DNA from: Oscillospiraceae bacterium | Lineage (GTDB): Bacteria > Bacillota > Clostridia > Oscillospirales > Acutalibacteraceae | Assembly: GCA_015066525.1 (NCBI GenBank) | Contig: SVOG01000042.1 | Coordinates: 1-64,000, forward strand | DNA length: 64,000 bases | Direction: 5' to 3' | Shown here: positions 35,473-43,801 of the stretch, one piece after another | How positions within the stretch are numbered: position 1 is the first letter of the stretch | How the letters are laid out: the number at the start of each line of letters is the position of its first letter | Position numbers and translations under genes: made by a program | The notes under the pieces: model-generated | The model's input: the letters and a program-made list of their open reading frames with translations, nothing else | Databases searched by the model: none | What the model was told of the DNA's origin: nothing

Positions 35473-36281
35473 TGAATCATGAAATTTTGACAAATGAACA
35501 ACTGAAAAAAGCGCTTCTTGACATCACACTCGACGTGGCAAAATACTGTGATGAAAACGGCTTGAAGTATATGATGGTCGGCGGTACGCTGCTCGGCGCC
35601 GTGCGTCACAAGGGTTTCATTCCTTGGGATGACGATGTGGACCTTGCGATGCCGCGCGAGGATTACAACCGACTGCACGAGCTTGTGAAGACAAAACCAA
35701 TCGGCGAAAACTATCAACTTGTCAGCATCATGGCAAATAATTCTCCGTATCCCTTTGCAAAAGTGCTTGATAGGAACACCAAAATCATCAATTCAAGAAC
35801 CTCTCTTCACACAGAACTGTGGGTTGACATTTTCCCGATTGACGGGCTGGACGACCTGAGCGAGGGCGCTCTGTCAAAAAAAATAAAGCGTCTCAAAAAA
35901 GACGCCTTTTTGCTGGAAAACGCGTGCTGTGAATACGGCAGCGGTAAAACCGTGCTGCGCAAAATAGTAAAAGTGCCAACCATTGCATACTCCCGTATCA
36001 AAGGAGCTTACTACTATGGCAGAAAAATAGACGAGGAGGCACAGTCCTGCCCGCTCGAAAGCTCAAAAACAGCCGCTTTGACCGTATGGGGCGGCGTTCA
36101 TGCCGGAATACCCAAAGAAAAAATGCTCACAACCTGTGAACTGGAATTCGAAGGCGCTATGCTGAAGGCACCCGTCGGATATGAGGAGTATCTGACCAAA
36201 ATGTACGGCGACGATTATATGACCCCACCGCCCGAAAATCAGCGCATCAATCATAACATCAAAGCCATTAAAATTAATTAA
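35472..36281 (+). CDS. LicD-family phosphotransferase
   Basis: A 269-aa cytosolic nucleotidyltransferase-fold protein of the LicD family, which transfers phosphocholine or similar phospho-substituents onto glycans. The catalytic region YMMVGGTLLGAVRHKGFIPWDDDVDLAMPREDY has the GG and DDD metal motifs intact. The C-terminal PPPENQRINHN motif is typical. The true start is ATG 35472, overlapping the flippase stop, not the ORF-track start inside the flippase gene. No choline uptake or licABC genes are in the window, so the transferred group is uncertain. It is the last gene of the locus. Confidence 0.9.
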   Translation: MNHEILTNEQLKKALLDITLDVAKYCDENGLKYMMVGGTLLGAVRHKGFIPWDDDVDLAMPREDYNRLHELVKTKPIGENYQLVSIMANNSPYPFAKVLDRNTKIINSRTSLHTELWVDIFPIDGLDDLSEGALSKKIKRLKKDAFLLENACCEYGSGKTVLRKIVKVPTIAYSRIKGAYYYGRKIDEEAQSCPLESSKTAALTVWGGVHAGIPKEKMLTTCELEFEGAMLKAPVGYEEYLTKMYGDDYMTPPPENQRINHNIKAIKIN

Positions 36282-36310
36282 ACGGACGGCGGCGCCGTCC
36301 GTTTCTCTTT
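36280..36310. terminator. Terminator closing the polysaccharide locus
   Basis: AAACGGACGGC/GCCGTCCGTTT, an 11-bp stem with a GGC loop and a T-rich tail (TTTCTCTTT), between the convergent licD and TetR genes. Confidence 0.85.
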
Positions 36311-36839
36311 ATCTTCTTTTGATGACATTAACCATAATCTTCTCGATTTCATCACGGTTGAAATTCGGCATCATACGGATGATAACATCCGCACAGCCGC
36401 CCACTAAGAAGGTTACCTTCGCCACCTCGTGGTAATTATCGACCACATTAATATCGTTCGCCTTGCAAATCGACTGGATGAAGCTCTCCTTAAGCGATTT
36501 AATCGCAGAATCATAAATTACGCTATTCTTAAACCGCTCAAAATATTTCAGATTCTGCTCGACGACATCGAGGATGGAAGCGACCGTCTTTTCGGGAGCG
36601 ACGGACATATCAATATAATTAATGCCCTTGCTCAAATCGAGAATTCTGCCCGCGAAGTAATCAAAGCATTGCTGAAAACAGTCGTCAATACTCCGATAGT
36701 GCAGATAGAAGGTACTCTTATTAATCCCCGCTCTGGCACAGAGTTCGACCACTGTTATCTTGTCGAGTTCTTTTTCCGTCGACAGGTCAAACACCGCATT
36801 AAACACGGCAAGCCTTGTCTTCACAATTCTTTTATCCAT
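36309..36839 (-). CDS. TetR/AcrR-family transcriptional regulator
   Basis: A 176-aa regulator with an N-terminal TetR helix-turn-helix (DKITVVELCARAGINKSTFYLHYRSIDD, residues about 25-52) and a C-terminal ligand/dimerisation domain like TetR_C_11 proteins. It is divergent from the SDR-transporter operon, the usual arrangement for a local repressor. Between them, the inverted AATAAT/ATTATT just upstream of the SDR promoter's -35 hexamer is a possible but weak operator. The ligand is unknown. Confidence 0.88.
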   Translation of the reverse strand: MDKRIVKTRLAVFNAVFDLSTEKELDKITVVELCARAGINKSTFYLHYRSIDDCFQQCFDYFAGRILDLSKGINYIDMSVAPEKTVASILDVVEQNLKYFERFKNSVIYDSAIKSLKESFIQSICKANDINVVDNYHEVAKVTFLVGGCADVIIRMMPNFNRDEIEKIMVNVIKRR

Positions 36840-36959
36840 AATCTTTCACCCCATGGCGTATATCATACCATATAAAAATACATTTAGCAAATTTTTTATC
36901 AATTTTTATGCATTTTTTATTCACTTTTGTATACCTGACCAAATAATCGCAACAAATTA

Positions 36960-36988
36960 TTGTAATATATTTGCTTTTATTGTATAAT
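36960..36988 (+). promoter_or_regulatory. Promoter of the SDR-transporter operon
   Basis: TTGTAA, a 17-bp spacer and TATAAT, 37 bp upstream of the SDR start, in the divergent region shared with the TetR gene. Confidence 0.7.
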
Positions 36989-37025
36989 TAAATAGAAAAT
37001 ATGCATTTACCGGAGGTAACAGAAA

Positions 37026-37865
37026 ATGGCTGAATGTTGGCTTACAGGAAAAACCGTTATCGTAACGGGCGCATCGGGAGGTATGGGCGCAGGAATTGCC
37101 GCCACCCTCATCAAAAAACACGGATGCACCGTAATCGGCGTGGCACGTAGCGAACCGAAAATGCTGAAATTCATTGAGGAACTCGGTGACGAATACAGGG
37201 AGCAGTTTTCCTACAAGCTCTTCGATGTATCGAGCCGCGAGAACTGGGAGACCTTTGCCGAAGAGCTCAAGGCAAACGGCACCAAGGTGGATATCCTCAT
37301 CAACAACGCGGGTATTCTTCCGAAATTCAAGCGTTTTGACCGCTACTCCTACGAGGAAATTGAGCAGGCAATGAATATCAATTTCTTCTCCTGCGTATAC
37401 TCGATTAAAACACTGCTGCCGATGATTCTCGAATCGGACACACCGGCGATTATCAATATCGACTCTGCGGCGGCACTGATGACGCTTGCCGGAACCTCCG
37501 TCTACTCCGCGTCAAAATCGGCGCTCAGAAGTCTGACCGAAGCGCTGCGCAGCGAATACAAGGGCAAAATGTTTGTCGGACTGGTATGCCCCGGCTTTAC
37601 CAAAACGGATATTTTCCGCAACCAGGGCCCCGAAACCAATGACAAGGGGCAGAAGATGATTGATATGGTCTCCACGGACTGCGATAAGATGGTGCGCCTG
37701 ATTATGCACGGTATCGAGCGCAAGCACCACCTCCAGGTGCACGGTTTTGACTCCTTTGCAATGTCGGCATTTAACCGTATGATGCCGGTACACGGCTCCA
37801 TGCTCTTCAGCGCCGTGATGAAAATGGCAAACGTGGATATCTTCAAGGAAGTATTTGACGATTAA
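37026..37865 (+). CDS. Short-chain dehydrogenase/reductase
   Basis: A 279-aa classical SDR oxidoreductase. The cofactor motif TGASGGMGAGIA (residues about 13-24), the structural NNAG, and the active-site Tyr-Lys pair in YSASKSAL are present, with the catalytic Ser in INIDSAA. Arg/Ser residues after the first strand (VARSEPK) favour NADP. AGGAGG-like GGAGG lies upstream of the ATG. It forms an operon with a GPH-family transporter 17 bp downstream, under a divergent TetR regulator, which suggests uptake and reduction of one small molecule. Hydroxysteroid, keto-sugar or polyol substrates are all possible and cannot be told apart here. Confidence 0.88.
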   Translation: MAECWLTGKTVIVTGASGGMGAGIAATLIKKHGCTVIGVARSEPKMLKFIEELGDEYREQFSYKLFDVSSRENWETFAEELKANGTKVDILINNAGILPKFKRFDRYSYEEIEQAMNINFFSCVYSIKTLLPMILESDTPAIINIDSAAALMTLAGTSVYSASKSALRSLTEALRSEYKGKMFVGLVCPGFTKTDIFRNQGPETNDKGQKMIDMVSTDCDKMVRLIMHGIERKHHLQVHGFDSFAMSAFNRMMPVHGSMLFSAVMKMANVDIFKEVFDD

Positions 37866-37882
37866 TCTTAAGGAGTAAAATT

Positions 37883-39325
37883 ATGTCAAACGAAATCACC
37901 GATATCACCAAGCAGAAACATCTGAAATTCAAGGAAATCCTCGCGTATTCCCTGGGGCTCTTCGGATTCCAGGCAATCGTGGGACTCCTCTTTACCTATC
38001 AGGCAGAGTTCTCGGGCTCGATTCTCGGCGCAAATGTCATCGTGGTCGCCATTCTCGTGCTCGTGGCAAAGATTGTATCCGCTGCCGCTGACCCGATTGT
38101 CGGCAACCTCGTCGACCGCTCGCAGAGCAAACTTGGCAAGTTCAAATCCATGATTGTCTACTCGCTCGCACCCCTGCTGATTGCGACCGCCATCATCTTC
38201 GTCAAGGTGCCGTTTAAGGGTGTCGGACTGTATGTCTGGATTTTCATCGTGAGCCTCATCTGGTCCATCGCAATGACGATGGGCGATGTGCCGTCGCAGG
38301 GTATTGCTGCGGCGCTCACACCAAACCCGACCGAGAGAACGAACGTCGTTTCCATTTCCAACACGGCGAAGCAAATCGGTTTTTCCGCGTGTGCGGTTAT
38401 CGTGCCGATTGTCTGCCTCATCGTGCCGCAGGGCTCTCAGGTCATCGGTTTTGAAGGCGACCAGGACACCCCGATGAACGCAACGGAATTCCTCTTCGTC
38501 GGCATTCTCACCGCCGTTCTCGGCTGCGTACTCTTTGCGCTGATTCCGCTGATAAATAAAGAGCGCGTAACGAATGCTTCCAGTGAAACCGTCGGTTTCA
38601 AGGAGATGTTCGCTGCGCTGAAATCAAACAAACCGTTTATGCTCGTCATCATTTCCTACTTCCTCGGCTTCGGCCGTCAGATGGCAATGGGCATCCAGGT
38701 ACAGGCGGCTACCATCATCCTCGGCAGCCAGAATCTCGTTGTCGTGCTCGGCATTGTCACCGCTATCGGCTCGATGATCAGTATGGCAATCTGCCCGTTT
38801 TTGATTAAGAAACTCAATGAAAAGAAGGCATACATCCTGCTGTCGGTTTACGGTTTTGCAGCCTCCATCTTCTCGTTCATCATCGGACATTTCTGGTTCG
38901 ACAATCCGAAGAATATGGTACTCACCGTTCTCTTCTACGCATCGCTCTTCCTCATCGGCTTACAGTTCGGTGCGGTAACGCTGATGCCGATGATTATGAC
39001 AGCGGACTGCGTGGACGCTTACGAATACGAAACGGGCAAGAGAAATGAGGGCGCTTGCTACTCCATTCTCACCCTCACTATCAAGGTTTGCCTCGCGCTC
39101 GGTATGGCAGTCGGTCTCGTCTTTGTCGGCGCTTCGGGTTATTACGAGGCACTCAGCGCGCAGAATTTTGAAGCGTGCAACAAGGACGTCATCTTCTTTG
39201 CCTACACGGCGCTGCCCGGTATCCTCGCCCTTCTCTCCATCATCCCGATGCTCAAATACGACATCGTGGGCGAGAAGAAGGCAAAAATTTCCGCGGCACT
39301 CGCTGCCAGAAGAACCGAAAACTGA
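37883..39325 (+). CDS. GPH-family (MFS) cation:substrate symporter
   Basis: A 480-aa membrane protein of the glycoside-pentoside-hexuronide family with about twelve helices. The N-terminal LAYSLGLFGFQAIVGLL, the loop DPIVGNLVDRSQSKLGKFK and the middle motif TADCVDAYEYETGKRNEG are characteristic. Relatives import sugars or sugar-like acids with Na+ or H+. It is 17 bp behind the SDR gene with AAGGAG before the ATG. A paralogous transporter lies at 54932. The substrate is not deducible. Confidence 0.87.
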   Translation: MSNEITDITKQKHLKFKEILAYSLGLFGFQAIVGLLFTYQAEFSGSILGANVIVVAILVLVAKIVSAAADPIVGNLVDRSQSKLGKFKSMIVYSLAPLLIATAIIFVKVPFKGVGLYVWIFIVSLIWSIAMTMGDVPSQGIAAALTPNPTERTNVVSISNTAKQIGFSACAVIVPIVCLIVPQGSQVIGFEGDQDTPMNATEFLFVGILTAVLGCVLFALIPLINKERVTNASSETVGFKEMFAALKSNKPFMLVIISYFLGFGRQMAMGIQVQAATIILGSQNLVVVLGIVTAIGSMISMAICPFLIKKLNEKKAYILLSVYGFAASIFSFIIGHFWFDNPKNMVLTVLFYASLFLIGLQFGAVTLMPMIMTADCVDAYEYETGKRNEGACYSILTLTIKVCLALGMAVGLVFVGASGYYEALSAQNFEACNKDVIFFAYTALPGILALLSIIPMLKYDIVGEKKAKISAALAARRTEN

Positions 39326-39336
39326 TAAACTACAAA

Positions 39337-39364
39337 TGGGCGGTCTTGTGCCGCCCGTTGTTTT
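39337..39364 (+). terminator. Hairpin between the transporter gene and fumC
   Basis: TGGGCGG and CCGCCC form a stem followed by GTTGTTTT, ending just before the fumC Shine-Dalgarno. It is probably a terminator or attenuator. Confidence 0.6.
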
Positions 39365-39375
39365 AGGAGATACTT

Positions 39376-40752
39376 ATGGATTATCGTATTGAACACGACT
39401 CAATGGGCGAGGTAAAGGTACCCGCCGACAAATACTGGGGCGCCCAGACGCAGCGCAGCAAGGATAATTTCAGAATCGGCGCCGGAATTGAGACAATGCC
39501 CAAAGAGATTATCACCGCATTCGGAATGCTCAAGAAAGCGGCAGCGCTCGCCAATCATCAACTGAAAAGCGAGAAGATGACCGACGAAAAATGCGCCGCT
39601 ATTTGTAAGGCGTGCGATGAAGTCATCGCGGGTCAGCTCTCTCAGCATTTCCCGCTCGTTGTATGGCAGACGGGCTCGGGCACGCAGTCAAATATGAACG
39701 CCAACGAAGTCATCGCCAACCGCGCAAACGAAATCGCGGGCAAGGCGCTCTGCCACCCGAATGACGACATCAATATGAGCCAGAGTTCCAACGATACCTT
39801 CCCAACCGCAATGCACATCGCAGCGGCAAAGATTATCAAGGACGCGGTATTCCCCGCGCTCGACGGACTTATCTCCACCTTTTGCCGTCTCGAAAAAGAG
39901 AACGAGGGCATTGTCAAGAGCGGCAGAACGCATCTCCAGGACGCGACGCCGATTACCTTCTCGCAGGAAATCAGCGGCTGGCGCAGCAGTCTCCAAACAG
40001 ACAGACGTTTGCTTGAGACGGCGCTCGACGAGCTTTCGGAAATCGCACTCGGCGGCACGGCAGTCGGTACGGGACTGAACGCCCCCGCAGGATTCGACAC
40101 CACGGTCGCAGAAAAACTCAGCGAAGTGGCAAATATGCCCTTCCGAAGCGCAGCGAATAAATTTCACGCGCTGACCTCGAAGGACGAAATCGTCTTTGCC
40201 CACGGTGCGCTCAAAGCGCTCGCGGCGGACTTAATGAAAATTGCCAACGATGTGCGCTGGCTCGCAAGCGGTCCGCGCCTCGGTCTCGGGGAAATCAAAA
40301 TTCCCGAAAACGAGCCGGGCTCATCGATTATGCCGGGCAAGGTCAATCCCACACAGTGCGAGGCGCTGACGATGGTCGCCGTGCAGGTCATGGGTAACGA
40401 CGCGGCAATCGGCTTTGCGGCAAGTCAGGGCAATTTCGAACTCAACGTGTTTATGCCCGTGACGATTTATAATTTCCTGCAGTCGGCAAGGCTACTCGCC
40501 GACGCGATGCAGTCATTTAATAAAAACTGTGCATCGGGCATCAAAGCGGACAAAGAAAAAATGCACCATAACCTGCACAATTCGCTGATGCTGGTCACGG
40601 CACTCAATCCCTATATCGGCTACGAAAACGCGGCAAAAACCGCCAAGAAAGCGTACGCCGAAAACATCTCGCTCAAAGAAGCTTGTCTCGCTCTCGGCTT
40701 CCTCACCGAAGAGGAATTCGACAAGGCATTCAAGCCCGAAGAAATGGTATAA
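39376..40752 (+). CDS. fumC: Class II fumarate hydratase
   Basis: A 458-aa oxygen-stable homotetrameric enzyme interconverting fumarate and malate. Family signatures are [13 protein letters not shown] at the start, [24 protein letters not shown], the substrate site [10 protein letters not shown] and the class signature [13 protein letters not shown]. Length is normal. TTAGGAG precedes the ATG. Finding the iron-free class II enzyme in a probable strict anaerobe is unremarkable. It follows the transporter gene after a hairpin, and a terminator ends it. Confidence 0.95.
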   Translation: MDYRIEHDSMGEVKVPADKYWGAQTQRSKDNFRIGAGIETMPKEIITAFGMLKKAAALANHQLKSEKMTDEKCAAICKACDEVIAGQLSQHFPLVVWQTGSGTQSNMNANEVIANRANEIAGKALCHPNDDINMSQSSNDTFPTAMHIAAAKIIKDAVFPALDGLISTFCRLEKENEGIVKSGRTHLQDATPITFSQEISGWRSSLQTDRRLLETALDELSEIALGGTAVGTGLNAPAGFDTTVAEKLSEVANMPFRSAANKFHALTSKDEIVFAHGALKALAADLMKIANDVRWLASGPRLGLGEIKIPENEPGSSIMPGKVNPTQCEALTMVAVQVMGNDAAIGFAASQGNFELNVFMPVTIYNFLQSARLLADAMQSFNKNCASGIKADKEKMHHNLHNSLMLVTALNPYIGYENAAKTAKKAYAENISLKEACLALGFLTEEEFDKAFKPEEMV

Positions 40753-40754
40753 GA

Positions 40755-40780
40755 AAAAGGCTGTCAACGACAGCCTTTTA
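40755..40780. terminator. Terminator between fumC and the broken lipase gene
   Basis: AAAAGGCTGTC/GACAGCCTTTT with an AAC loop. It is symmetrical, so it can serve both convergent genes. Confidence 0.85.
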
Positions 40781-40783
40781 CTA

Positions 40784-41957
40784 TTATAAACTGTTAATCA
40801 TACTGAGGTGCTGCGTGTAGAAATCGCGGACATCCATCGTTTTCATCAGACCGCCCTGGAGCGACATATGGTCGCCGTCGAAGGTCGGCATAATGTTCCA
40901 CTCGCCCGCTTTCACCTTGCCCGCCACATACTCCGTCTGCGGTGCGCTAAAGGGTGCGCGCTGAAATCGTGTTGACAAGTCCGTCGTTTTCGTACCAGCT
41001 CTCGTCGGCTTTGATACCGCCTTCGGACTCCTCGGTGAACTTACCCATCAGGCGCGAAGTCTTAATGAAGAGGCTCTCCATCTTGCTCTCGTCGGGGATA
41101 TAAGTACCGTCGTCCTGCTTCACCGTCGCAGTGCAGGGTACTGAGAAATAATACACATTTTTGAGGGTGCTGATACTGTCGTTGAGCGCCTTTGCATTAT
41201 CGAGGAGCATATCGAAATTCGCATTGTCGAAATCCGCTCTGCCGTCGTCCTTTTCCTGATTGGCGGACGCCATCATTTTATTCAGCACATCCTGCATCTT
41301 ATTTTTCGCGGTATCGGGCACATCGTCCTCAACGCCGCCCACATCGTACGCCGTCGTGCCGTTATGCGGTGAGGCAAGCGCCGTAATGCTGTAAATCCAG
41401 TCCGCCTTGCCGCCGGCAAAAAGCGGGGACAAATCGTCCGCGTCGGTCGCCTTTCGCTCCGCTTCACTACCGTTTGCCATCAATTCACTCAGCAGACGCA
41501 CTGTCGCGCCGCCGAAGGAGTGCCCGAGCAGGTTAATCTTATGCTCGCTATCCCATTCTTCAATCAGCGGTTTCTTTGTAAAGTCCGTGCCGTAGCGCGC
41601 GTGGTGGCAGCGCTCGCTATGCTCCTTGCCGTAATCCACGACGCTACCCGTCAGCTGCGCATAGAGTTCGCACGCTCTGTCCCACGCGCTGCCGTGGGGT
41701 GCGACCGAAGCACTGACGCAGTCGAAGCCCTGCTTGTTGAGATATTTCATCAAATCGCCGCCGCGCATTCCCCAGTATTTGAGAAAATGATTCTGAAAAT
41801 CATAACTGCCCCAGCCCGACAGTCCGTGCACAAAGACAAAGGTGTAATTTGTCTTGAAGTTCTCCGGCTCCGCCTTGGCTGTCGGCTCACTCTTCGCGCA
41901 GGAAGAAAAGAGCAGGGTCAACGCTAAAACAAGTACTAATAATCGAGACTTTTTCAT
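40784..41957 (-). pseudogene. Family I.5-like secreted lipase, split by a frameshift
   Basis: Two overlapping minus-strand ORFs (349 and 64 aa in the track) together make one lipoprotein lipase resembling Geobacillus thermostable lipases. The first carries a lipobox (LLFSSC, Cys20), FVHGLSGWG, WDRACELYAQLTGSVVDYG, the nucleophile elbow GHSFGG (Ser147) and the acid region ENDGLVNTIS. It then runs into a TAG. The other frame continues with APFSAPQTEY, KAGEWNIMPTFDGDHMSLQGG (catalytic His) and DVRDFY. The junction is a GCGCGC tract at 40956-40961 that appears to lack one base. It is either a true mutation, a phase-variable tract or an assembly error. The start is MKKSRLL at 41957; its Shine-Dalgarno is weak. 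Confidence 0.85.
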
Positions 41958-41965
41958 AATCATAC

Positions 41966-41993
41966 CCAAAAGGGCGCCCGTTAAGGCGCCCGA
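41966..41993 (-). terminator. Terminator after trxA
   Basis: GGGCGCC, a 6-nt loop, GGCGCCC, then CTTTT on the minus strand, ending the gpx-reductase-trxA operon. Confidence 0.7.
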
Positions 41994-42004
41994 CATTATT
42001 TTAA

Positions 42005-42310
42005 TTAGCTGATAGCCGCTACAATATTTTCCTTCGGGGTTACGCCGATGAATGTCTCGGCAACCTCTCCGTCCTTAATCACAAGGATGGTCGGGATGGA
42101 CATTACCTGGTACTTCTCAGCCAGGTCGTCGTTCTCATCCACATCCACCTTGCCGACAACAATATCCGGATTCTCCGCTGCAATCTCGTCAATAACGGGG
42201 GACATCATCTTGCAGGGACCGCACCATACTGCGTAAAAGTCGATAAGGCAGGTCTTGCCCGAATTTAATACTTCGTTTTCAAAATTTGCTTCTGTGATTT
42301 CTTTAACCAT
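42005..42310 (-). CDS. trxA: Thioredoxin
   Basis: A 101-aa thioredoxin, the small dithiol carrier that reduces cytosolic disulfides and peroxidases. The active site is WCGPCK (residues about 30-35) and the cis-proline lies in MSIPTILVI. The length is typical. It is 2 bp downstream of a thioredoxin-reductase-like flavoprotein gene and is the last gene of a three-gene redox operon, so the flavoprotein is probably its reductant and the glutathione-peroxidase-like protein a client. Confidence 0.95.
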   Translation of the reverse strand: MVKEITEANFENEVLNSGKTCLIDFYAVWCGPCKMMSPVIDEIAAENPDIVVGKVDVDENDDLAEKYQVMSIPTILVIKDGEVAETFIGVTPKENIVAAIS

Positions 42311-42312
42311 AA

Positions 42313-43164
42313 TTAGTTCTCCTTGGATTTCAGATATTTTACAGCCGACAGTCCAGCCTCGGCGCCCTCGTAGACCGCCTTGCAGACCTGGAGGAGTCCG
42401 CCCGTCACATTACCACAGGAGTAAACTCCCGGGAGGTTGGTGGACATATCGGGATTCACCTTAATACTGTCGCCGTCAAGCGCGATGCCAAGCTTCTTCG
42501 CAAAATCCGCACCGCCCGCTACGCCGAGCGCAACGAAGAGTCCGTCAAGTTCGAGTTCGCTGCCGTCCTCAAATACCACGGAGCCGACTTTGCCGTCGCC
42601 TTTGATTTCGGCAATCTTCTTCGTAATGACTTCGTACTTATCGGTCTCGGGCGCGTCCAGTCCGTCCGTAAGGACATAAAGCTTTGCCACGATGTTCTCA
42701 AGGTCGCCCGCCTCGCTGAGCGCATAGTCGCCGTTTCCGAGCACGGCTACCGTCTTCTTGCGGTAAAAGAATCCGTCGCAGATGGCGCAGTAGCTGACGC
42801 CCCTGCCCTCGAAATCGACGGCACCCTTAATATTCGGGCGCACTTTCTTATTACCCGTGGCGAGAATGAGTGTCTTGCCCTCGTAGCCGTTGACCTGATA
42901 GGTCATCGAGGCGGTCATCGCGATATGCGTAACCTCTTCCTCGATTACCTCGACGCCGAGTTCCCTCGCCTGAGCGATACCGTCACGGTATAAATCCGTG
43001 CCGGTGATACCGCCCTTGAAACCGTAGTAATTATCAATCATATGCGCCTTTTCGAGCTGCGACTCGCCGTGATAGAGCACGAGCACGCTCTTATTGGCAC
43101 GCTTTGCGTAGAGCGACGCGGAGATTCCCGCAGGACCCGCTCCTATTATTATAACATCATACAT
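42313..43164 (-). CDS. Thioredoxin reductase-like flavoprotein lacking the NADPH arginine motif
   Basis: A 283-aa FAD protein of the thioredoxin reductase fold. The FAD motif VIIIGAGPAGISAS is at the N-terminus, the redox-active CAICDG is at residues 126-131, and the C-terminal FAD site reads LPGVYSCGNVTGG. Compared with NADPH-dependent TrxB, the second nucleotide motif is altered (GNGDYALSEA) and the HRRxxxR element that binds the NADPH 2'-phosphate is replaced by LYVLTDGLDAPETD. This pattern is known in clostridial ferredoxin-dependent flavin thioredoxin reductases and in other unusual reductases, so the electron donor may be ferredoxin or NADH. The genes on both sides encode a peroxidase and thioredoxin. 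Confidence 0.88.
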   Translation of the reverse strand: MYDVIIIGAGPAGISASLYAKRANKSVLVLYHGESQLEKAHMIDNYYGFKGGITGTDLYRDGIAQARELGVEVIEEEVTHIAMTASMTYQVNGYEGKTLILATGNKKVRPNIKGAVDFEGRGVSYCAICDGFFYRKKTVAVLGNGDYALSEAGDLENIVAKLYVLTDGLDAPETDKYEVITKKIAEIKGDGKVGSVVFEDGSELELDGLFVALGVAGGADFAKKLGIALDGDSIKVNPDMSTNLPGVYSCGNVTGGLLQVCKAVYEGAEAGLSAVKYLKSKEN

Positions 43165-43182
43165 CAGGAATTACCACCGTAA

Positions 43183-43647
43183 TTATAAAATAGCCTCTAC
43201 CTTAGCCTCGATTTCCTCGGGAGTAACCTTGGAGCCGAAACGCTCGACAATATTGCCGTCACGGTCAATGAGGAATTTCGTGAAGTTCCAGCCGATTTTT
43301 GCGCCGCCCGTCTGCTCCACAAGATATTTGTAAAGCGGGTCTGCGTCCTTGCCGTTAACCTTAATCTTCTTAAATCTCGGGAAGGTTGTGCCAAACTTAC
43401 GCGAGCAAACCTGGTTGATACCCTCGTCGCTTTCGCGTGCCTGGAAAGCAAACTGATTGCAGGGGAAGTCGAGAATTTCAAATCCCCGGTCCTTGTACTT
43501 CTTATACATTGCCTCAAGTCCGTTGTACTGAGGTGTGAAGCCGCAGTGTGTTGCCGTGTTGACGATAAGAAGCACCTTGCCTCTGTACTGGTCAAGCGCA
43601 ACTTCTTCACCCTTCTGTGACATTACTTTGAAATCTAATACGTTCAT
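43183..43647 (-). CDS. Glutathione peroxidase-family thiol peroxidase
   Basis: A 154-aa peroxidase of the GPx/BsaA family. The peroxidatic residue is Cys in NTATHCGFTPQY (about residue 36; no selenocysteine TGA). The other family blocks, FPCNQFAFQ and IGWNFTKFLIDRDG with the catalytic Gln/Trp/Asn partners, are in place. Such short bacterial forms usually take electrons from thioredoxin, which matches the operon: this gene, then the reductase-like flavoprotein, then trxA. AAGGAGG precedes the ATG. Expression is probably peroxide-linked (see the promoter entry). Confidence 0.92.
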   Translation of the reverse strand: MNVLDFKVMSQKGEEVALDQYRGKVLLIVNTATHCGFTPQYNGLEAMYKKYKDRGFEILDFPCNQFAFQARESDEGINQVCSRKFGTTFPRFKKIKVNGKDADPLYKYLVEQTGGAKIGWNFTKFLIDRDGNIVERFGSKVTPEEIEAKVEAIL

Positions 43648-43703
43648 TTCTGCTTCCTCCTTGATTTTGTAAAATTAAATTGTGTACAATTCATTTCGTT
43701 ATC

Positions 43704-43732
43704 ATTATAACAATATCATTTCCATTTGTCAA
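43704..43732 (-). promoter_or_regulatory. Promoter of the gpx-reductase-trxA operon with PerR/Fur-like overlap
   Basis: A consensus TTGACA, a 17-bp spacer and TATAAT on the minus strand. The bases across the -10, TTATAATGATAACGA, match 11 of 15 positions of the PerR consensus (TTATAATnATTATAA, counting n as no match). A short palindrome ATTGT-GT-ACAAT follows about 15 bp downstream. Promoter confidence is high; operator assignment is inference. Confidence 0.75.
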
Positions 43733-43801
43733 GCATTTTTTCAAAATAATTGATTTGCACAAATACGCAAATGGAGGGACAAGAGTCCCTCCATTACATT
43801 A

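Noticed and set aside
40784-40978. 64-aa ORF as an independent small gene
   Set aside because: Its sequence continues the lipase C-terminus in a shifted frame and includes the catalytic His, so it belongs to the broken lipase.
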